Assembly (NCBI RefSeq): GCF_051414035.1
Contig: NZ_JBLKNW010000009.1
Span: 66,417-130,416 of the forward strand
Source: Halosimplex amylolyticum
GTDB taxonomy: Archaea; Halobacteriota; Halobacteria; Halobacteriales; Haloarculaceae
Reading direction: 5' to 3'
DNA: 64,000 nucleotides
The translations under genes and the position numbers were made by a program. Shown one piece after another: positions 32,413 to 40,381 of this stretch (positions are counted from its first letter, which is position 1; every line of letters begins with the position of its first letter). The notes beneath the pieces were generated by a model that worked only from the letters and a program-made list of their open reading frames with translations, was not told the DNA's origin and searched no databases.

Positions 32413-33813
32413 TCACTTACCCCCTGCTCGCTGGAGACGAAGCAAGAGGTAGGCCAAAATACCGATAACAGAGAGGATTGCGGCGGAGACGAGCGATCGG
32501 TCCAGCGTACTGCTTGGAAGGGTATGCCAGCCGGGGAAATCAAACCCGAGGAACAGCTGCGAGGCGACGATCACGACCAGAACCGGAGGAAGAAGGTATT
32601 TCGTTGATATGGCAGTTAATCGTTCGATACGAGATTCCCGGACCTCCTTGTGTCTTGCAAAATATCCGAACGAGATCGTGATCATGAGCGCCGTAACTGG
32701 CAATCCGAGCGTTCCGACAGTATTGTCCAAGAGGTCCAGAAAGGGCGTCCCCCATAGGTGGAGTTGAAACGGTGTGTAACTCAGTAGTGACGGCATCCCG
32801 AGAAGGAACACCAAACCAGAGACGAGTACCGTCGCTTGCCGCCGTGAGAACCGTGTCGCACCACGAATTGTCGAAACTCCCACTTCCATCATGGAGACGG
32901 CTGAAGTGATCGCGGCCGCGAAGAGGAGACTAAAGAATGCTACCGCACCGATCCGTCCACCGGGGAGGAGCGAGAACGCTGCAGGAAGGGTGGAGAACGC
33001 CAGTTCCGTTCCGAGGGACGGTTCGAGATCGAACGTAAAGACGATAGGGAAGATGACGATACCTGCCAAGACGGCGACGACAACATCCGCCACCGCAATG
33101 ATAGCCGCGGCTTCGGGAACGTCCATCTCTTCGCCCACATAGCTCCCGTATGTGAGCAGAATCCCCATTCCCGCGGATAGCGAGAAGAAGGCCTGACCGA
33201 ACGCGGCGCTCCAGATGAGCGGGTCACCGAGTACAGACGGATCGGGTGTCAAAAAGAACGCCACTCCCTCGGAAAACCCCGATAACGTCATCGAGAACAC
33301 CGCCATCCCGAGGAGAATCACGAACACGAACGGCATGAGAACGGTCGTCACCCGTTCGATCCCTTCTCGCACCCCAAGAGAAAGCACAACAGCAACGATA
33401 GCGAGCGAGACGGTAAAGGAAAGCACCGGTGCATACGTTGCTGTGAAGCTTGCAAGCGAAACCTCGCTTCCAGTGATCGCGGAACCCAGGAATGCGAGAA
33501 TCCAGCCCGTGATGACGAGATAGTAGCTGAGGATCAGGACGACGATAGCGACGATGAACCAGCCGAAGATCCTAAACCGTGGCCCGACGCCACGGAACGT
33601 GGCGACGATGTCAGCGCGTGTCCGCCGTCCACTGTTGATTTCGAGTATCATCAGCGGCACCGCGAAGACGAATACGGCAACCAGGAACGGAATCATATAC
33701 GCGCCCCCGCCGTTTCGACCGACAACTGACGGGAAGCGCCAGATGTTCCCGATACCCACGGCTGCACCCGTGGCAGCTAGGATAAAGCCACTTCGTGACG
33801 ACCACAGGTCCAT
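32413..33813 (-). CDS. Sodium-dependent transporter, NSS/SNF family
   Basis: 466 residues from ATG at 33813 ('WSSRSGFILAATGAAVG'); a start at 33828 would add five. The N-terminal NSS signature 'GAAVGIGNIWRFPSVVGRNG' forms part of the sodium and substrate site. Eleven to twelve membrane helices follow, the LeuT-fold number for short prokaryotic members. These carriers import amino acids or related small molecules with sodium. No operon partner is visible, so the substrate is unknown. Confidence 0.93.
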   Translation of the reverse strand: MDLWSSRSGFILAATGAAVGIGNIWRFPSVVGRNGGGAYMIPFLVAVFVFAVPLMILEINSGRRTRADIVATFRGVGPRFRIFGWFIVAIVVLILSYYLVITGWILAFLGSAITGSEVSLASFTATYAPVLSFTVSLAIVAVVLSLGVREGIERVTTVLMPFVFVILLGMAVFSMTLSGFSEGVAFFLTPDPSVLGDPLIWSAAFGQAFFSLSAGMGILLTYGSYVGEEMDVPEAAAIIAVADVVVAVLAGIVIFPIVFTFDLEPSLGTELAFSTLPAAFSLLPGGRIGAVAFFSLLFAAAITSAVSMMEVGVSTIRGATRFSRRQATVLVSGLVFLLGMPSLLSYTPFQLHLWGTPFLDLLDNTVGTLGLPVTALMITISFGYFARHKEVRESRIERLTAISTKYLLPPVLVVIVASQLFLGFDFPGWHTLPSSTLDRSLVSAAILSVIGILAYLLLRLQRAGGK

Positions 33814-33942
33814 TGTACAGTCCTTCAAAGTCCGGTTTGTTATAGCTCAGTATTATCCTATCCGATAGTAGAACTTGTACGGTTATCTGATAGCAGTGAT
33901 GGCAACGGAAGGAGACACAAAAGAGCTCTCTCGATGAGGGCG

Positions 33943-34839
33943 TCAATCAGATCGCTTTACCACGAGGACTGGGACGTCAACAGTCCGAAGCACGGTGGAC
34001 GCCACACTGCCGAGTAGTTGACGTTTGAGATTCGACCGGCCGTGCGAACCCATTACCACGAGATCGATCTCGTTTTCCGCGACGTACTCTCGGACGCCGG
34101 CAGCGGCCCCCTCGAACGATGTCGTCCGTTCGACGGCGGTCTCCACAGGTAGTTTCGGAGCGGATTCCTTGATTTTGGCTGCAATGCTGTCAACGGCGTC
34201 TTGTCCTCTCATTTCGAGCCGTTGGATGAACTCCTTTTCGAGACCCCCCGCGCTGAATGCGCCTCCCGCAGCCTGGAGATCCACGACGTTCAAAACGTGA
34301 ACGGTCGAACCAACGCGCTGAGCGATCCCGATTCCATGAGGAATCGCCACGTCGGCGTTTTCGCTGCCGTCCGTCGTGATGAGGACGCGTGAATAATCGG
34401 TCTCTATCTCGCCATCGTGGTTTCCGCCCGAAACGACGAGTACGGGGATATCGCTCCGATGGAGTACCTGCTCGGTGACGCCGCCCAGGAGACGACGTCC
34501 AAGCCCGGTCAATCCCTGTTTCCCGACGACGATCAGGTCTGCATCCTGCTCGTCCCCGTACGTGCAAATTTGGCCAGCGGGCTTTCCTTCGGACAGTTTC
34601 GTGGTAACAGATTGGCCGGACTCTGTCGCAAGTTCTTCAATCTCTGCGAGAGCCTCTTTCCCCTGTTCTCGCAACCGGGTTTTCTCGTCGGACGTTTCTG
34701 TGAGGCGGAGGGCTTTCCGTTCGACGACAGAGAGAACAGCCACGTTCGCATCGAAGATCTGAGCGAGTTCGAGACCACGTCTCGCTGCTCGTCGCGCTTC
34801 GTCACTCCCATCTACAGCGATTACAATCCGGTCGTACAT
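33943..34839 (-). CDS. Universal stress protein, two UspA domains
   Basis: 298 residues from ATG at 34839 ('YDRIVIAVDGSDEARR'), the standard start of UspA domains; longer upstream frames lack Usp sequence. Two tandem domains, each with an ATP-binding G-x2-G-x9-G pattern: 'VGKQGLTGLGRRLLGGVTE' and 'MGSHGRSNLKRQLLGSVAS'. UspA proteins bind ATP or AMP and modulate stress survival. First of four Usp genes within 15 kb. Confidence 0.93.
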   Translation of the reverse strand: MYDRIVIAVDGSDEARRAARRGLELAQIFDANVAVLSVVERKALRLTETSDEKTRLREQGKEALAEIEELATESGQSVTTKLSEGKPAGQICTYGDEQDADLIVVGKQGLTGLGRRLLGGVTEQVLHRSDIPVLVVSGGNHDGEIETDYSRVLITTDGSENADVAIPHGIGIAQRVGSTVHVLNVVDLQAAGGAFSAGGLEKEFIQRLEMRGQDAVDSIAAKIKESAPKLPVETAVERTTSFEGAAAGVREYVAENEIDLVVMGSHGRSNLKRQLLGSVASTVLRTVDVPVLVVKRSD

Positions 34840-34941
34840 CCTGGGTGGGGATTTGGGGCCGACTCTCTTCATCGTTTGGCAGAGTGATCTCAACGGGCCA
34901 GATGTTATGAGAGCGTGTCCCGTAGTTGCAGGGGTAGAGCC

Positions 34942-35430
34942 ATGAATTTCGATGAATTTACAGGGGAGGTACAGCACCGTCTCGAACTCCCGGGAACCGG
35001 TGAAGCGGTTCGGGCGATCCGAGCGACGCTGATGACGCTTGGTCAGCGCATTCCGGAGGGAAACGCCGAGGATCTCGCCGCCTCACTGCCGATGGAGGTC
35101 AAGTGGTATCTCACCGGAGCTGTCCACGAACACGGCCAGCGATTCGACTGGAAAGAGTTCGTCTCGCGCGTTAGTGAGATAGAGGGAGCGGATCGACCGG
35201 AAGCAGCCTATCACGCCCAGGTTATCGTGGATCTCGTGAGTACACTCGTACCCCCCTCGGACCTACAACAACTTCGAGACCAACTCCCGGAAAGCGAAGA
35301 CGACGAGAACTGGCGGAAACTCTTCGCGGTCATCGATGCCGGTGGGTGGGGAGACGCCCAGGAAGCGCAAACCGGTGGTGGCCCCCAGCCCGTCGATGAA
35401 ACCGATAAAGACCCATCGAGTGAGCAGTAA
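34942..35430 (+). CDS. DUF2267 family protein
   Basis: 162 residues from ATG at 34942. DUF2267 signatures: an N-terminal 'FTGEVQHRLELPGTGEAVRA', 'TLMTLGQRIPEGNAEDLAAS', 'LPMEVKWYL', then a second helical repeat and an acidic tail. The domain is fully helical and of unknown function; DUF2267 genes often sit among Usp and other stress genes, as here. Divergent from the Usp gene at 33943-34839. Confidence 0.88.
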   Translation: MNFDEFTGEVQHRLELPGTGEAVRAIRATLMTLGQRIPEGNAEDLAASLPMEVKWYLTGAVHEHGQRFDWKEFVSRVSEIEGADRPEAAYHAQVIVDLVSTLVPPSDLQQLRDQLPESEDDENWRKLFAVIDAGGWGDAQEAQTGGGPQPVDETDKDPSSEQ

Positions 35431-35627
35431 CCGAACACGATATCTCTTCTCTCATTACGAACGTGACCTCGCTCTGGTAACGTACGGTATTTCGAATCGC
35501 CGTTATATCACACCGCAACCAGAGTGGCCATGATTCGTCGCCACCCGCTAATTATGAACGGCAAATGGTTCCCCTGGTTCGAGAATCCTCCCTTTCGTTT
35601 ATCGGGGTGTAAAGCGTATCGCTCAGT

Positions 35628-35915
35628 ATGGGAGAACTCGAAACCGAAGCCGAGAAAACGCGGTCTGAGATCGCATCGTACCTCCGCGAATTAGCCGATC
35701 AGCTTGACGGTGGCGGGGACGTCACGCTTGATCTCGGTGGTCAGCAGGTGCGATTGAATCCAACGGATCCAGTCACGTTCAAACTGGAGGGCGAGTCGGA
35801 CTGGTCTGAGGGGGACACCGAGGCGAAACAGAGTATCGAGTTCGAACTTGTCTGGTGGCGTGAGGCGCAGACATCAGAGGAGGGAACGTTGGACATTACT
35901 ACCACGGGGAAGTGA
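35628..35915 (+). CDS. Amphi-Trp domain protein (1)
   Basis: 95 residues. An N-terminal helix ('EAEKTRSEIASYLRELADQL'), then beta strands with alternating hydrophobics ('VTLDLGGQQVRLNPTD', 'FKLEGESDW') and the Trp pair in 'IEFELVWWREA'. This is the small amphi-Trp fold common in haloarchaea, function unknown. A paralogue lies at 56882-57124. It precedes a Usp gene on the same strand by 27 bases. Confidence 0.85.
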   Translation: MGELETEAEKTRSEIASYLRELADQLDGGGDVTLDLGGQQVRLNPTDPVTFKLEGESDWSEGDTEAKQSIEFELVWWREAQTSEEGTLDITTTGK

Positions 35916-35942
35916 GTTCCGCCGTGCCCGAGTTTTGACGCC

Positions 35943-36821
35943 ATGTACGACCAGATCCTATACCCGACGGATGGGAGCGAGCCGGCAGAATCAGTCCTCG
36001 ACTATTCACTTCGGATCGCGTCCGAACACGAGGCCACGATCCATATTCTCAACGTCGCGGACACCAATCAAGACAGCCTCACCCGAATACAGGGAGAGGT
36101 CATCGACGTCCTAGAGCGAGAAGGTGAAAAGATCGTGAATGAGGCGGCACAGCGTGCGACAGACCGAGGTATCTCTGTTGTTTCGGAGGTCCGTCAGGGA
36201 ACTCCGTCTACATCTATTGTCGAGTACAGTCAACAGTTCGATATCGATCTGATCGTGATGCCGACCCACGGACGTTCCGGGCTGAAACGGTTCCTCATTG
36301 GGAGCGTCACCGAACGCGTCATCAACACCGCTGAAGCGCCCGTCATTACAGTCAATCCTGATCGGGACCGACCGCTCACCTACCCGTGCCAGAATCTCCT
36401 CGTCCCGGCAGATGGAAGCCGCGGTGCAGAACTCGCACTAAGGGAAGGGATCGCCGTAGCGAAAGCGACTGGCGCAACACTCCACCTGCTTCACGTCGTC
36501 GAAACGGGGAGCCTCGGCCCCGATGCTCGGTCTGTTCTAAAGGAGGGAGAACTAACCGAAAGAGCGAATACGATTATGGCAGAGGCGACTGAGACGGCAA
36601 CGGCGGAATCATTCGATGCAGTCGAGAGTGAGATCGACTATGGTTCTCCGGCCAAGAAAATCCGCACCTATATCCAAGAAAATGAGATTGACCTCGCAAT
36701 CCTAGGTACGCACGGCGAGACAGATTTCAGCCGATACATGATGGGTGGTGTCAGCGCAAAAATTGTTCGGACGTCACCAATCCCTGTGATGTGGGTCCGT
36801 GAATCCGAGTCGAGCGAATAG
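35943..36821 (+). CDS. Universal stress protein, two UspA domains
   Basis: 292 residues starting 'YDQILYPTDGSEPAES'. Domain 1 has the nucleotide motif 'MPTHGRSGLKRFLIGSVTE'; domain 2 has 'LGTHGETDFSRYMMGGVSA', where the usual Gly-Arg-x-Gly is changed to Gly-Glu-Thr-Asp, so nucleotide binding there may be weakened. Located 27 bases behind the amphi-Trp gene and convergent with a single-domain Usp gene. Confidence 0.93.
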   Translation: MYDQILYPTDGSEPAESVLDYSLRIASEHEATIHILNVADTNQDSLTRIQGEVIDVLEREGEKIVNEAAQRATDRGISVVSEVRQGTPSTSIVEYSQQFDIDLIVMPTHGRSGLKRFLIGSVTERVINTAEAPVITVNPDRDRPLTYPCQNLLVPADGSRGAELALREGIAVAKATGATLHLLHVVETGSLGPDARSVLKEGELTERANTIMAEATETATAESFDAVESEIDYGSPAKKIRTYIQENEIDLAILGTHGETDFSRYMMGGVSAKIVRTSPIPVMWVRESESSE

Positions 36822-36834
36822 AAGGTCAGGGTTG

Positions 36835-37266
36835 CTATCGAACGATGGAAACGAGTACAGGCGAACGCCGCATGACCGTCTCAGCAACACTTCCCAGGGG
36901 AAGCGGTGAATCGTCGTCTCGACCGTGGCTCCCCATAATGATGTGATCGATATCGTTCTCCTCGGCGTACTCGACGATAGCCCGCCATGGTTCACCCACA
37001 TCAACTTTCGTGGTTAACTCCGCACCGTGATTGGAGGCTAGTTCGCGTGCTTCATCCAGTATGTCCTCAGTTTTCTCCCGAGCCTCGTCGTACCAGTTCT
37101 CGAAGTCGGTCTGAGAAAAAGGTTGGTCGCCATCGTTCTGTGCGCCGTGTGGCGACATGACGGAAAGAACCGTGATTTCGTCGTCGGAATACGTCGTTAC
37201 CGCGTATTCCAGACCCTCCAGAGACTTTTGCGAGCCGTCCACAGGTACGAGGATGTGCCGTGCCAT
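36835..37266 (-). CDS. Universal stress protein, single UspA domain
   Basis: 143 residues: 'ARHILVPVDGSQKSLEGLEY' at the start and 'IMGSHGRDDDSPLPLGSVAE' as the nucleotide motif, in which acidic residues replace the usual basic ones. Standard length for one UspA domain. Convergent with the two-domain Usp gene, with 13 bases between the stops. Confidence 0.92.
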   Translation of the reverse strand: MARHILVPVDGSQKSLEGLEYAVTTYSDDEITVLSVMSPHGAQNDGDQPFSQTDFENWYDEAREKTEDILDEARELASNHGAELTTKVDVGEPWRAIVEYAEENDIDHIIMGSHGRDDDSPLPLGSVAETVMRRSPVLVSIVR

Positions 37267-37354
37267 ACGAATACACTCACCTCGAAAACAGAAAACTCCT
37301 CGTCAGAGTTGGCCTTGGTAAACGCATTACTAGCTGGTGCATCGAGGGAGAGAG

Positions 37355-38725
37355 CTACTTATTGAGCCGCTGTTCAAGTGATGCTCGCAGTTCGCCTGTC
37401 TTTGTCTGTAGTTTGTCACTAACCGCAACGTCGTATGTTTCAGGATCTTCGATGCGTCGATGTTTAGCTGGGAGCTTGCGACGTTGCTCTCGGGCAGTGG
37501 CACGGATCGTATCGAGGTCGGGTAAGTCAGCGACCCGAGTACCGTCCTCGATAACAGTCCTCAGTAGATCCTCTCCAGGGAGTTCCTCGTCTCGTAGCCC
37601 GATTATATCCTCGGTGTAACGCCCACCTTCTTCGGTTCGCAGCACGCTTTTCGCGTTCGGATACGTCACCTTTCCTTTCGAGAGCTTCATCGTCGGGCAC
37701 ATTCGACCATCTCGTTCGACTGCGACGAGTTTGTAGACGCCCTCAATCTTCGGTGCATCCGTACTTGTGACCAGCGCAGTCCCGGGACCGAACCCCGATC
37801 CGATACCGTCACGTTCGAAGAATTCTTTGAGTGCATATTCATCGATACCCGATGAGATGTACTGATCGAGAGCTGGAGCGACCTTGTTGACCTCCTTCGA
37901 GAGGGCCGGTAAGTCCCCCGAATCGAGGCGAACGCCGCGAATATCGACTCCCATTTCGTCCGCGACGTCCGTGGCTATCTGTGCACCGTTGACCGTATCG
38001 TACGTGTCGATCAACAGGATACTGTCCTCGCCGTGTTCGGCAACGAACGTCTCGAAGGCGTCGCGCTCAGATTCGAAGCTTTGTACCCACGAGTGAGCCA
38101 TCGTCCCGAAGACGGGAACGTCGAATAATTCGCCGGCGGCAGCGTTCGACGTACCGTCGAAACCACCGATGTACGCGGCTCGTGCAGCCTTGATCCCTGC
38201 GTCTGTTCCGTGTGACCGCCGCGATCCAAAATCAACCAGCTGCTGATCGTTCCCATCTCGGTCGATCACGTCCCGCATTCGACTAGCCTTGGTGGCGATG
38301 AGGGTCTGAAACCCGATTTGGTTGATTACAGCCGTCCCAAGCAACTGAGCTTGGAGAATCGGTACAGTGACCTCTACCATTGGCTCGTTTGCGAAAACGA
38401 GGGTTCCCTCGGGAAGCGCACGCACCTTGCCGGTGAACTCCAGAGAGTTCAGGTGTGAGAGGAACTCGTCGTCGAAGCCCTGCTCAGTTAGGAACTCAAT
38501 CGTTCGCTCACTAAAGGAGATGTTCTCGATGTAGTGGATGGACTGTTCGAGCCCGGCTGTCACCATGTACCCGCGGTTCGGAGGCAATTCACGAAAAAAC
38601 AGACTGAACGTCGCCCTCGGGTTGTGACCTTGATTGTAGTACGCCTGCATCATTCGAAGCTCGTACATATCGGTGAACAGCGGTGCGTTCTCCGCGGTCA
38701 GATATCCGAAGGTTGTCTGAGTCAT
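37355..38725 (-). CDS. pncB: Nicotinate phosphoribosyltransferase
   Basis: 456 residues. Family motifs: 'LFTDMYELRMMQAYY' at the N-terminus, 'FGSRRSHG' with the His that is phosphorylated in this family, 'GGFDGTSN', 'MAHSWVQSF', 'LLIDTYDTVNGA', 'RLDSGDL' and the phosphoribosyl site 'GFGPGTAL'. The enzyme joins nicotinate and PRPP to nicotinate mononucleotide for NAD salvage. Its start lies 52 bases from the left target duplication of the 5.7-kb mobile unit, so that insertion may have changed its promoter. Confidence 0.95.
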   Translation of the reverse strand: MTQTTFGYLTAENAPLFTDMYELRMMQAYYNQGHNPRATFSLFFRELPPNRGYMVTAGLEQSIHYIENISFSERTIEFLTEQGFDDEFLSHLNSLEFTGKVRALPEGTLVFANEPMVEVTVPILQAQLLGTAVINQIGFQTLIATKASRMRDVIDRDGNDQQLVDFGSRRSHGTDAGIKAARAAYIGGFDGTSNAAAGELFDVPVFGTMAHSWVQSFESERDAFETFVAEHGEDSILLIDTYDTVNGAQIATDVADEMGVDIRGVRLDSGDLPALSKEVNKVAPALDQYISSGIDEYALKEFFERDGIGSGFGPGTALVTSTDAPKIEGVYKLVAVERDGRMCPTMKLSKGKVTYPNAKSVLRTEEGGRYTEDIIGLRDEELPGEDLLRTVIEDGTRVADLPDLDTIRATAREQRRKLPAKHRRIEDPETYDVAVSDKLQTKTGELRASLEQRLNK

Positions 38726-38776
38726 TCTTCATCGTTGACTTCGCCCGGTCCCGTGATAGGCCATCAGGGCAATTTC

Positions 38777-38784
38777 CTGTTGCT
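38777..38784 (+). repeat. Target-site duplication, left (CTGTTGCT)
   Basis: The 8 bases CTGTTGCT directly left of the left inverted repeat are repeated exactly at 44454-44461, directly right of the right inverted repeat. An 8-base duplication is usual for some haloarchaeal IS5-group elements such as ISH1. Confidence 0.8.
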
Positions 38785-38800
38785 GGCTTTGTTGAAATCC
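38785..38800 (+). repeat. Left terminal inverted repeat
   Basis: GGCTTTGTTGAAATCC. Its complement pairs with GGATTTCAACAAGGCC at 44438-44453 at 15 of 16 positions. It lies 35 bases before the transposase start, as expected for an IS5-type left end. Confidence 0.8.
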
Positions 38801-38835
38801 TTAGAGAGTTATAGCTCGGCCTGTGATTTCACGAG

Positions 38836-39658
38836 ATGAACGCTCTCCCGAAGTCGCGGATCCTCCGCTTCGCTGAGAAGGCGGTCCATTTGGCACGCCG
38901 GGCTGTTTCTCGGTATTCTTCGAAGTTCTCCAAACAACGCTATACACTCCCGCAACACATTGTTTTGCTGTGTCTCAAGGTTCGGAAGAATACGACCTAC
39001 CGTGGGCTGCTTGACGAACTGATCGAGATGCCACGCATCTGCCGAGTACTTGGATTGGACGAACTTCCTGCTCCATCAACGCTCTGTAGGGCGTTCAACC
39101 GGCTGGATATGGCCGTGTGGCGTGTCTTATTGACGCTCTCAGCGACGCAACTGCCAACAAACAGCGTCGTTGGCGTTGATGCGTCGGGGTTTGACCGCAG
39201 TCACGCCTCGAAACACTACACCAAACGAGCCGAACTCACCATTCAGCACCTCAAAGTAACGTTGCTGGTCGATACCAAAGTGAACGCAATCCTTGATCTA
39301 CACGTGACGACGACACGAAAACACGATAGCCAGATTGCCCCGACTTTGATCAAGCGCAATCCCGGGGGATATTGACATCCTTGTCGGTGACAAGGGGTAT
39401 GATGACCAGAAAATCAGGCGACTTGCCCGCCAACACGAGGTACGTCCACTCATCAAACACCGGGAGTTCTCGTCGCTTCACAAGGCGTGGAACACTCGGC
39501 TGGACGCCACTCTCTATGGCCAGCGCAACCAAAACGAGTCAGTCAATTCCACCCTCAAGCGAAAGTACGGTGCGTTTGTCCGATCACACCGGTGGTGGAA
39601 ACAGTTCCGTGAACTCACACTCGTCTGCCTCGTCCACAATCTTGACCGTACCCTCTAA
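38836..39658 (+). pseudogene. IS5-family transposase with a +1 frameshift
   Basis: The first frame runs 'NALPKSRILRFAEKAVHLAR' to 'IAPTLIKRNPGGY' and stops at 39375. Adding one base too many in the G-run at 39364-39368 explains this: in the next frame the protein continues 'DIDILVGDKGYDDQKIRRLA' to 'NESVNSTLKRKYGAF' and ends with TAA 39656-39658. Together about 274 residues with the DDE triad: Asp in 'VVGVDASGFDRS', Asp in 'LVGDKGYD', Glu in 'QNESVNS'. It could be inactive, or expressed by programmed frameshifting on the G-run, which occurs in some IS elements. Confidence 0.88.
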
Positions 39659-39822
39659 CGGTCCCCTACAGCGGTTGTTTCCATCACGACCATCTCACTT
39701 ACTCGCATCAGAACTGCCCTGTCCTCTGATCAGGAGAGGCATATCTCACATCCCCCTGTCGAAGCACCACCGTGACAAACTCCGATGACCAATGAAATCT
39801 CACCTCGTCTGGAATCGCGGCA

Positions 39823-40143
39823 TCAGGGACACAACTCAACGCGGGATGAGTCCGGGTCGTAGGCAATTAGCCCGAGGTTTGCCATCTTCGGGAGGTGATT
39901 GTGGTGGAGGTTGATTGCAACACGCTCAGTGGTCGCTTCGTCGGGGACACGCACATCGCTTTCACGGGCGGCAACTGTTGTCGCCAGCTCCTCTAGCTCG
40001 ACAGGAGCGGTTGATCCCGCTAAGATGTCGAGCGTTGTTCTGCGTCGCTCTACCGAGAGCAACTCGTGATACTCATCTTCGGTCAATTCTTCTGTGTCAG
40101 CTCGTGTGCACGTTCTCGGGCACTGTGGTGTTGTCGGCTCCAT
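39823..40143 (-). CDS. DUF7344 family winged-helix regulator (passenger)
   Basis: 106 residues. A Cys/Thr-rich start, then 'LSVERRRTTLDILAGSTAPV' as the helix typical of DUF7344/ArsR-like winged helices, 'LEELATTVAARE' and the wing motif 'NLHHNHLPKMANLGLIAYD'. Such proteins are haloarchaeal transcription regulators of unknown ligand. It is divergent from the large PAS/GAF regulator across an intergenic region with a perfect palindrome, and lies inside the mobile unit. A broken homologue lies at 32098-32330. Confidence 0.85.
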   Translation of the reverse strand: MEPTTPQCPRTCTRADTEELTEDEYHELLSVERRRTTLDILAGSTAPVELEELATTVAARESDVRVPDEATTERVAINLHHNHLPKMANLGLIAYDPDSSRVELCP

Positions 40144-40199
40144 ATTTGATGTTGCCCCCGGTGGTATTGATTGAGCATTTTCAAGCTGAACCCGGCCAT

Positions 40200-40227
40200 C
40201 CTAATTATCTCGGTAAAACTAATTAGG
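40200..40227. promoter_or_regulatory. Palindromic operator-like site between the two passenger regulators
   Basis: CCTAATTA (40200-40207) and TAATTAGG (40220-40227) form a perfect 8-base inverted repeat with a 12-base spacer, in an AT-rich patch 57 bases from the DUF7344 start and 155 bases from the PAS/GAF regulator start. The centre-to-centre distance of the arms is 20 bases, about two helical turns, which suits a dimeric winged-helix protein. Confidence 0.6.
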
Positions 40228-40381
40228 TAATCTTGCTCGGTGATCGGGACGAATGCGTTTTTCTCTAGCCTGGCTTTCATTACGTATCGATAGGAGATAC
40301 TTTCCAGGTTATCCCACGCCCCCCAAACGCTGCCCCTCCAACGTGGGAGTCCTTATACAGACAGACGACGTATCGGGGGTA

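Noticed and set aside
35560..35590. GGTTCGAGAATCC resembling a tRNA T-loop
   Set aside because: The flanking bases do not form the five-base T-stem and no other tRNA arms are present.
39660..39800. Search for the ordinary right end of the IS5 element next to the transposase
   Set aside because: No match to GGATTTCAACAA was seen here, so the end at 44438 was taken as the right end.
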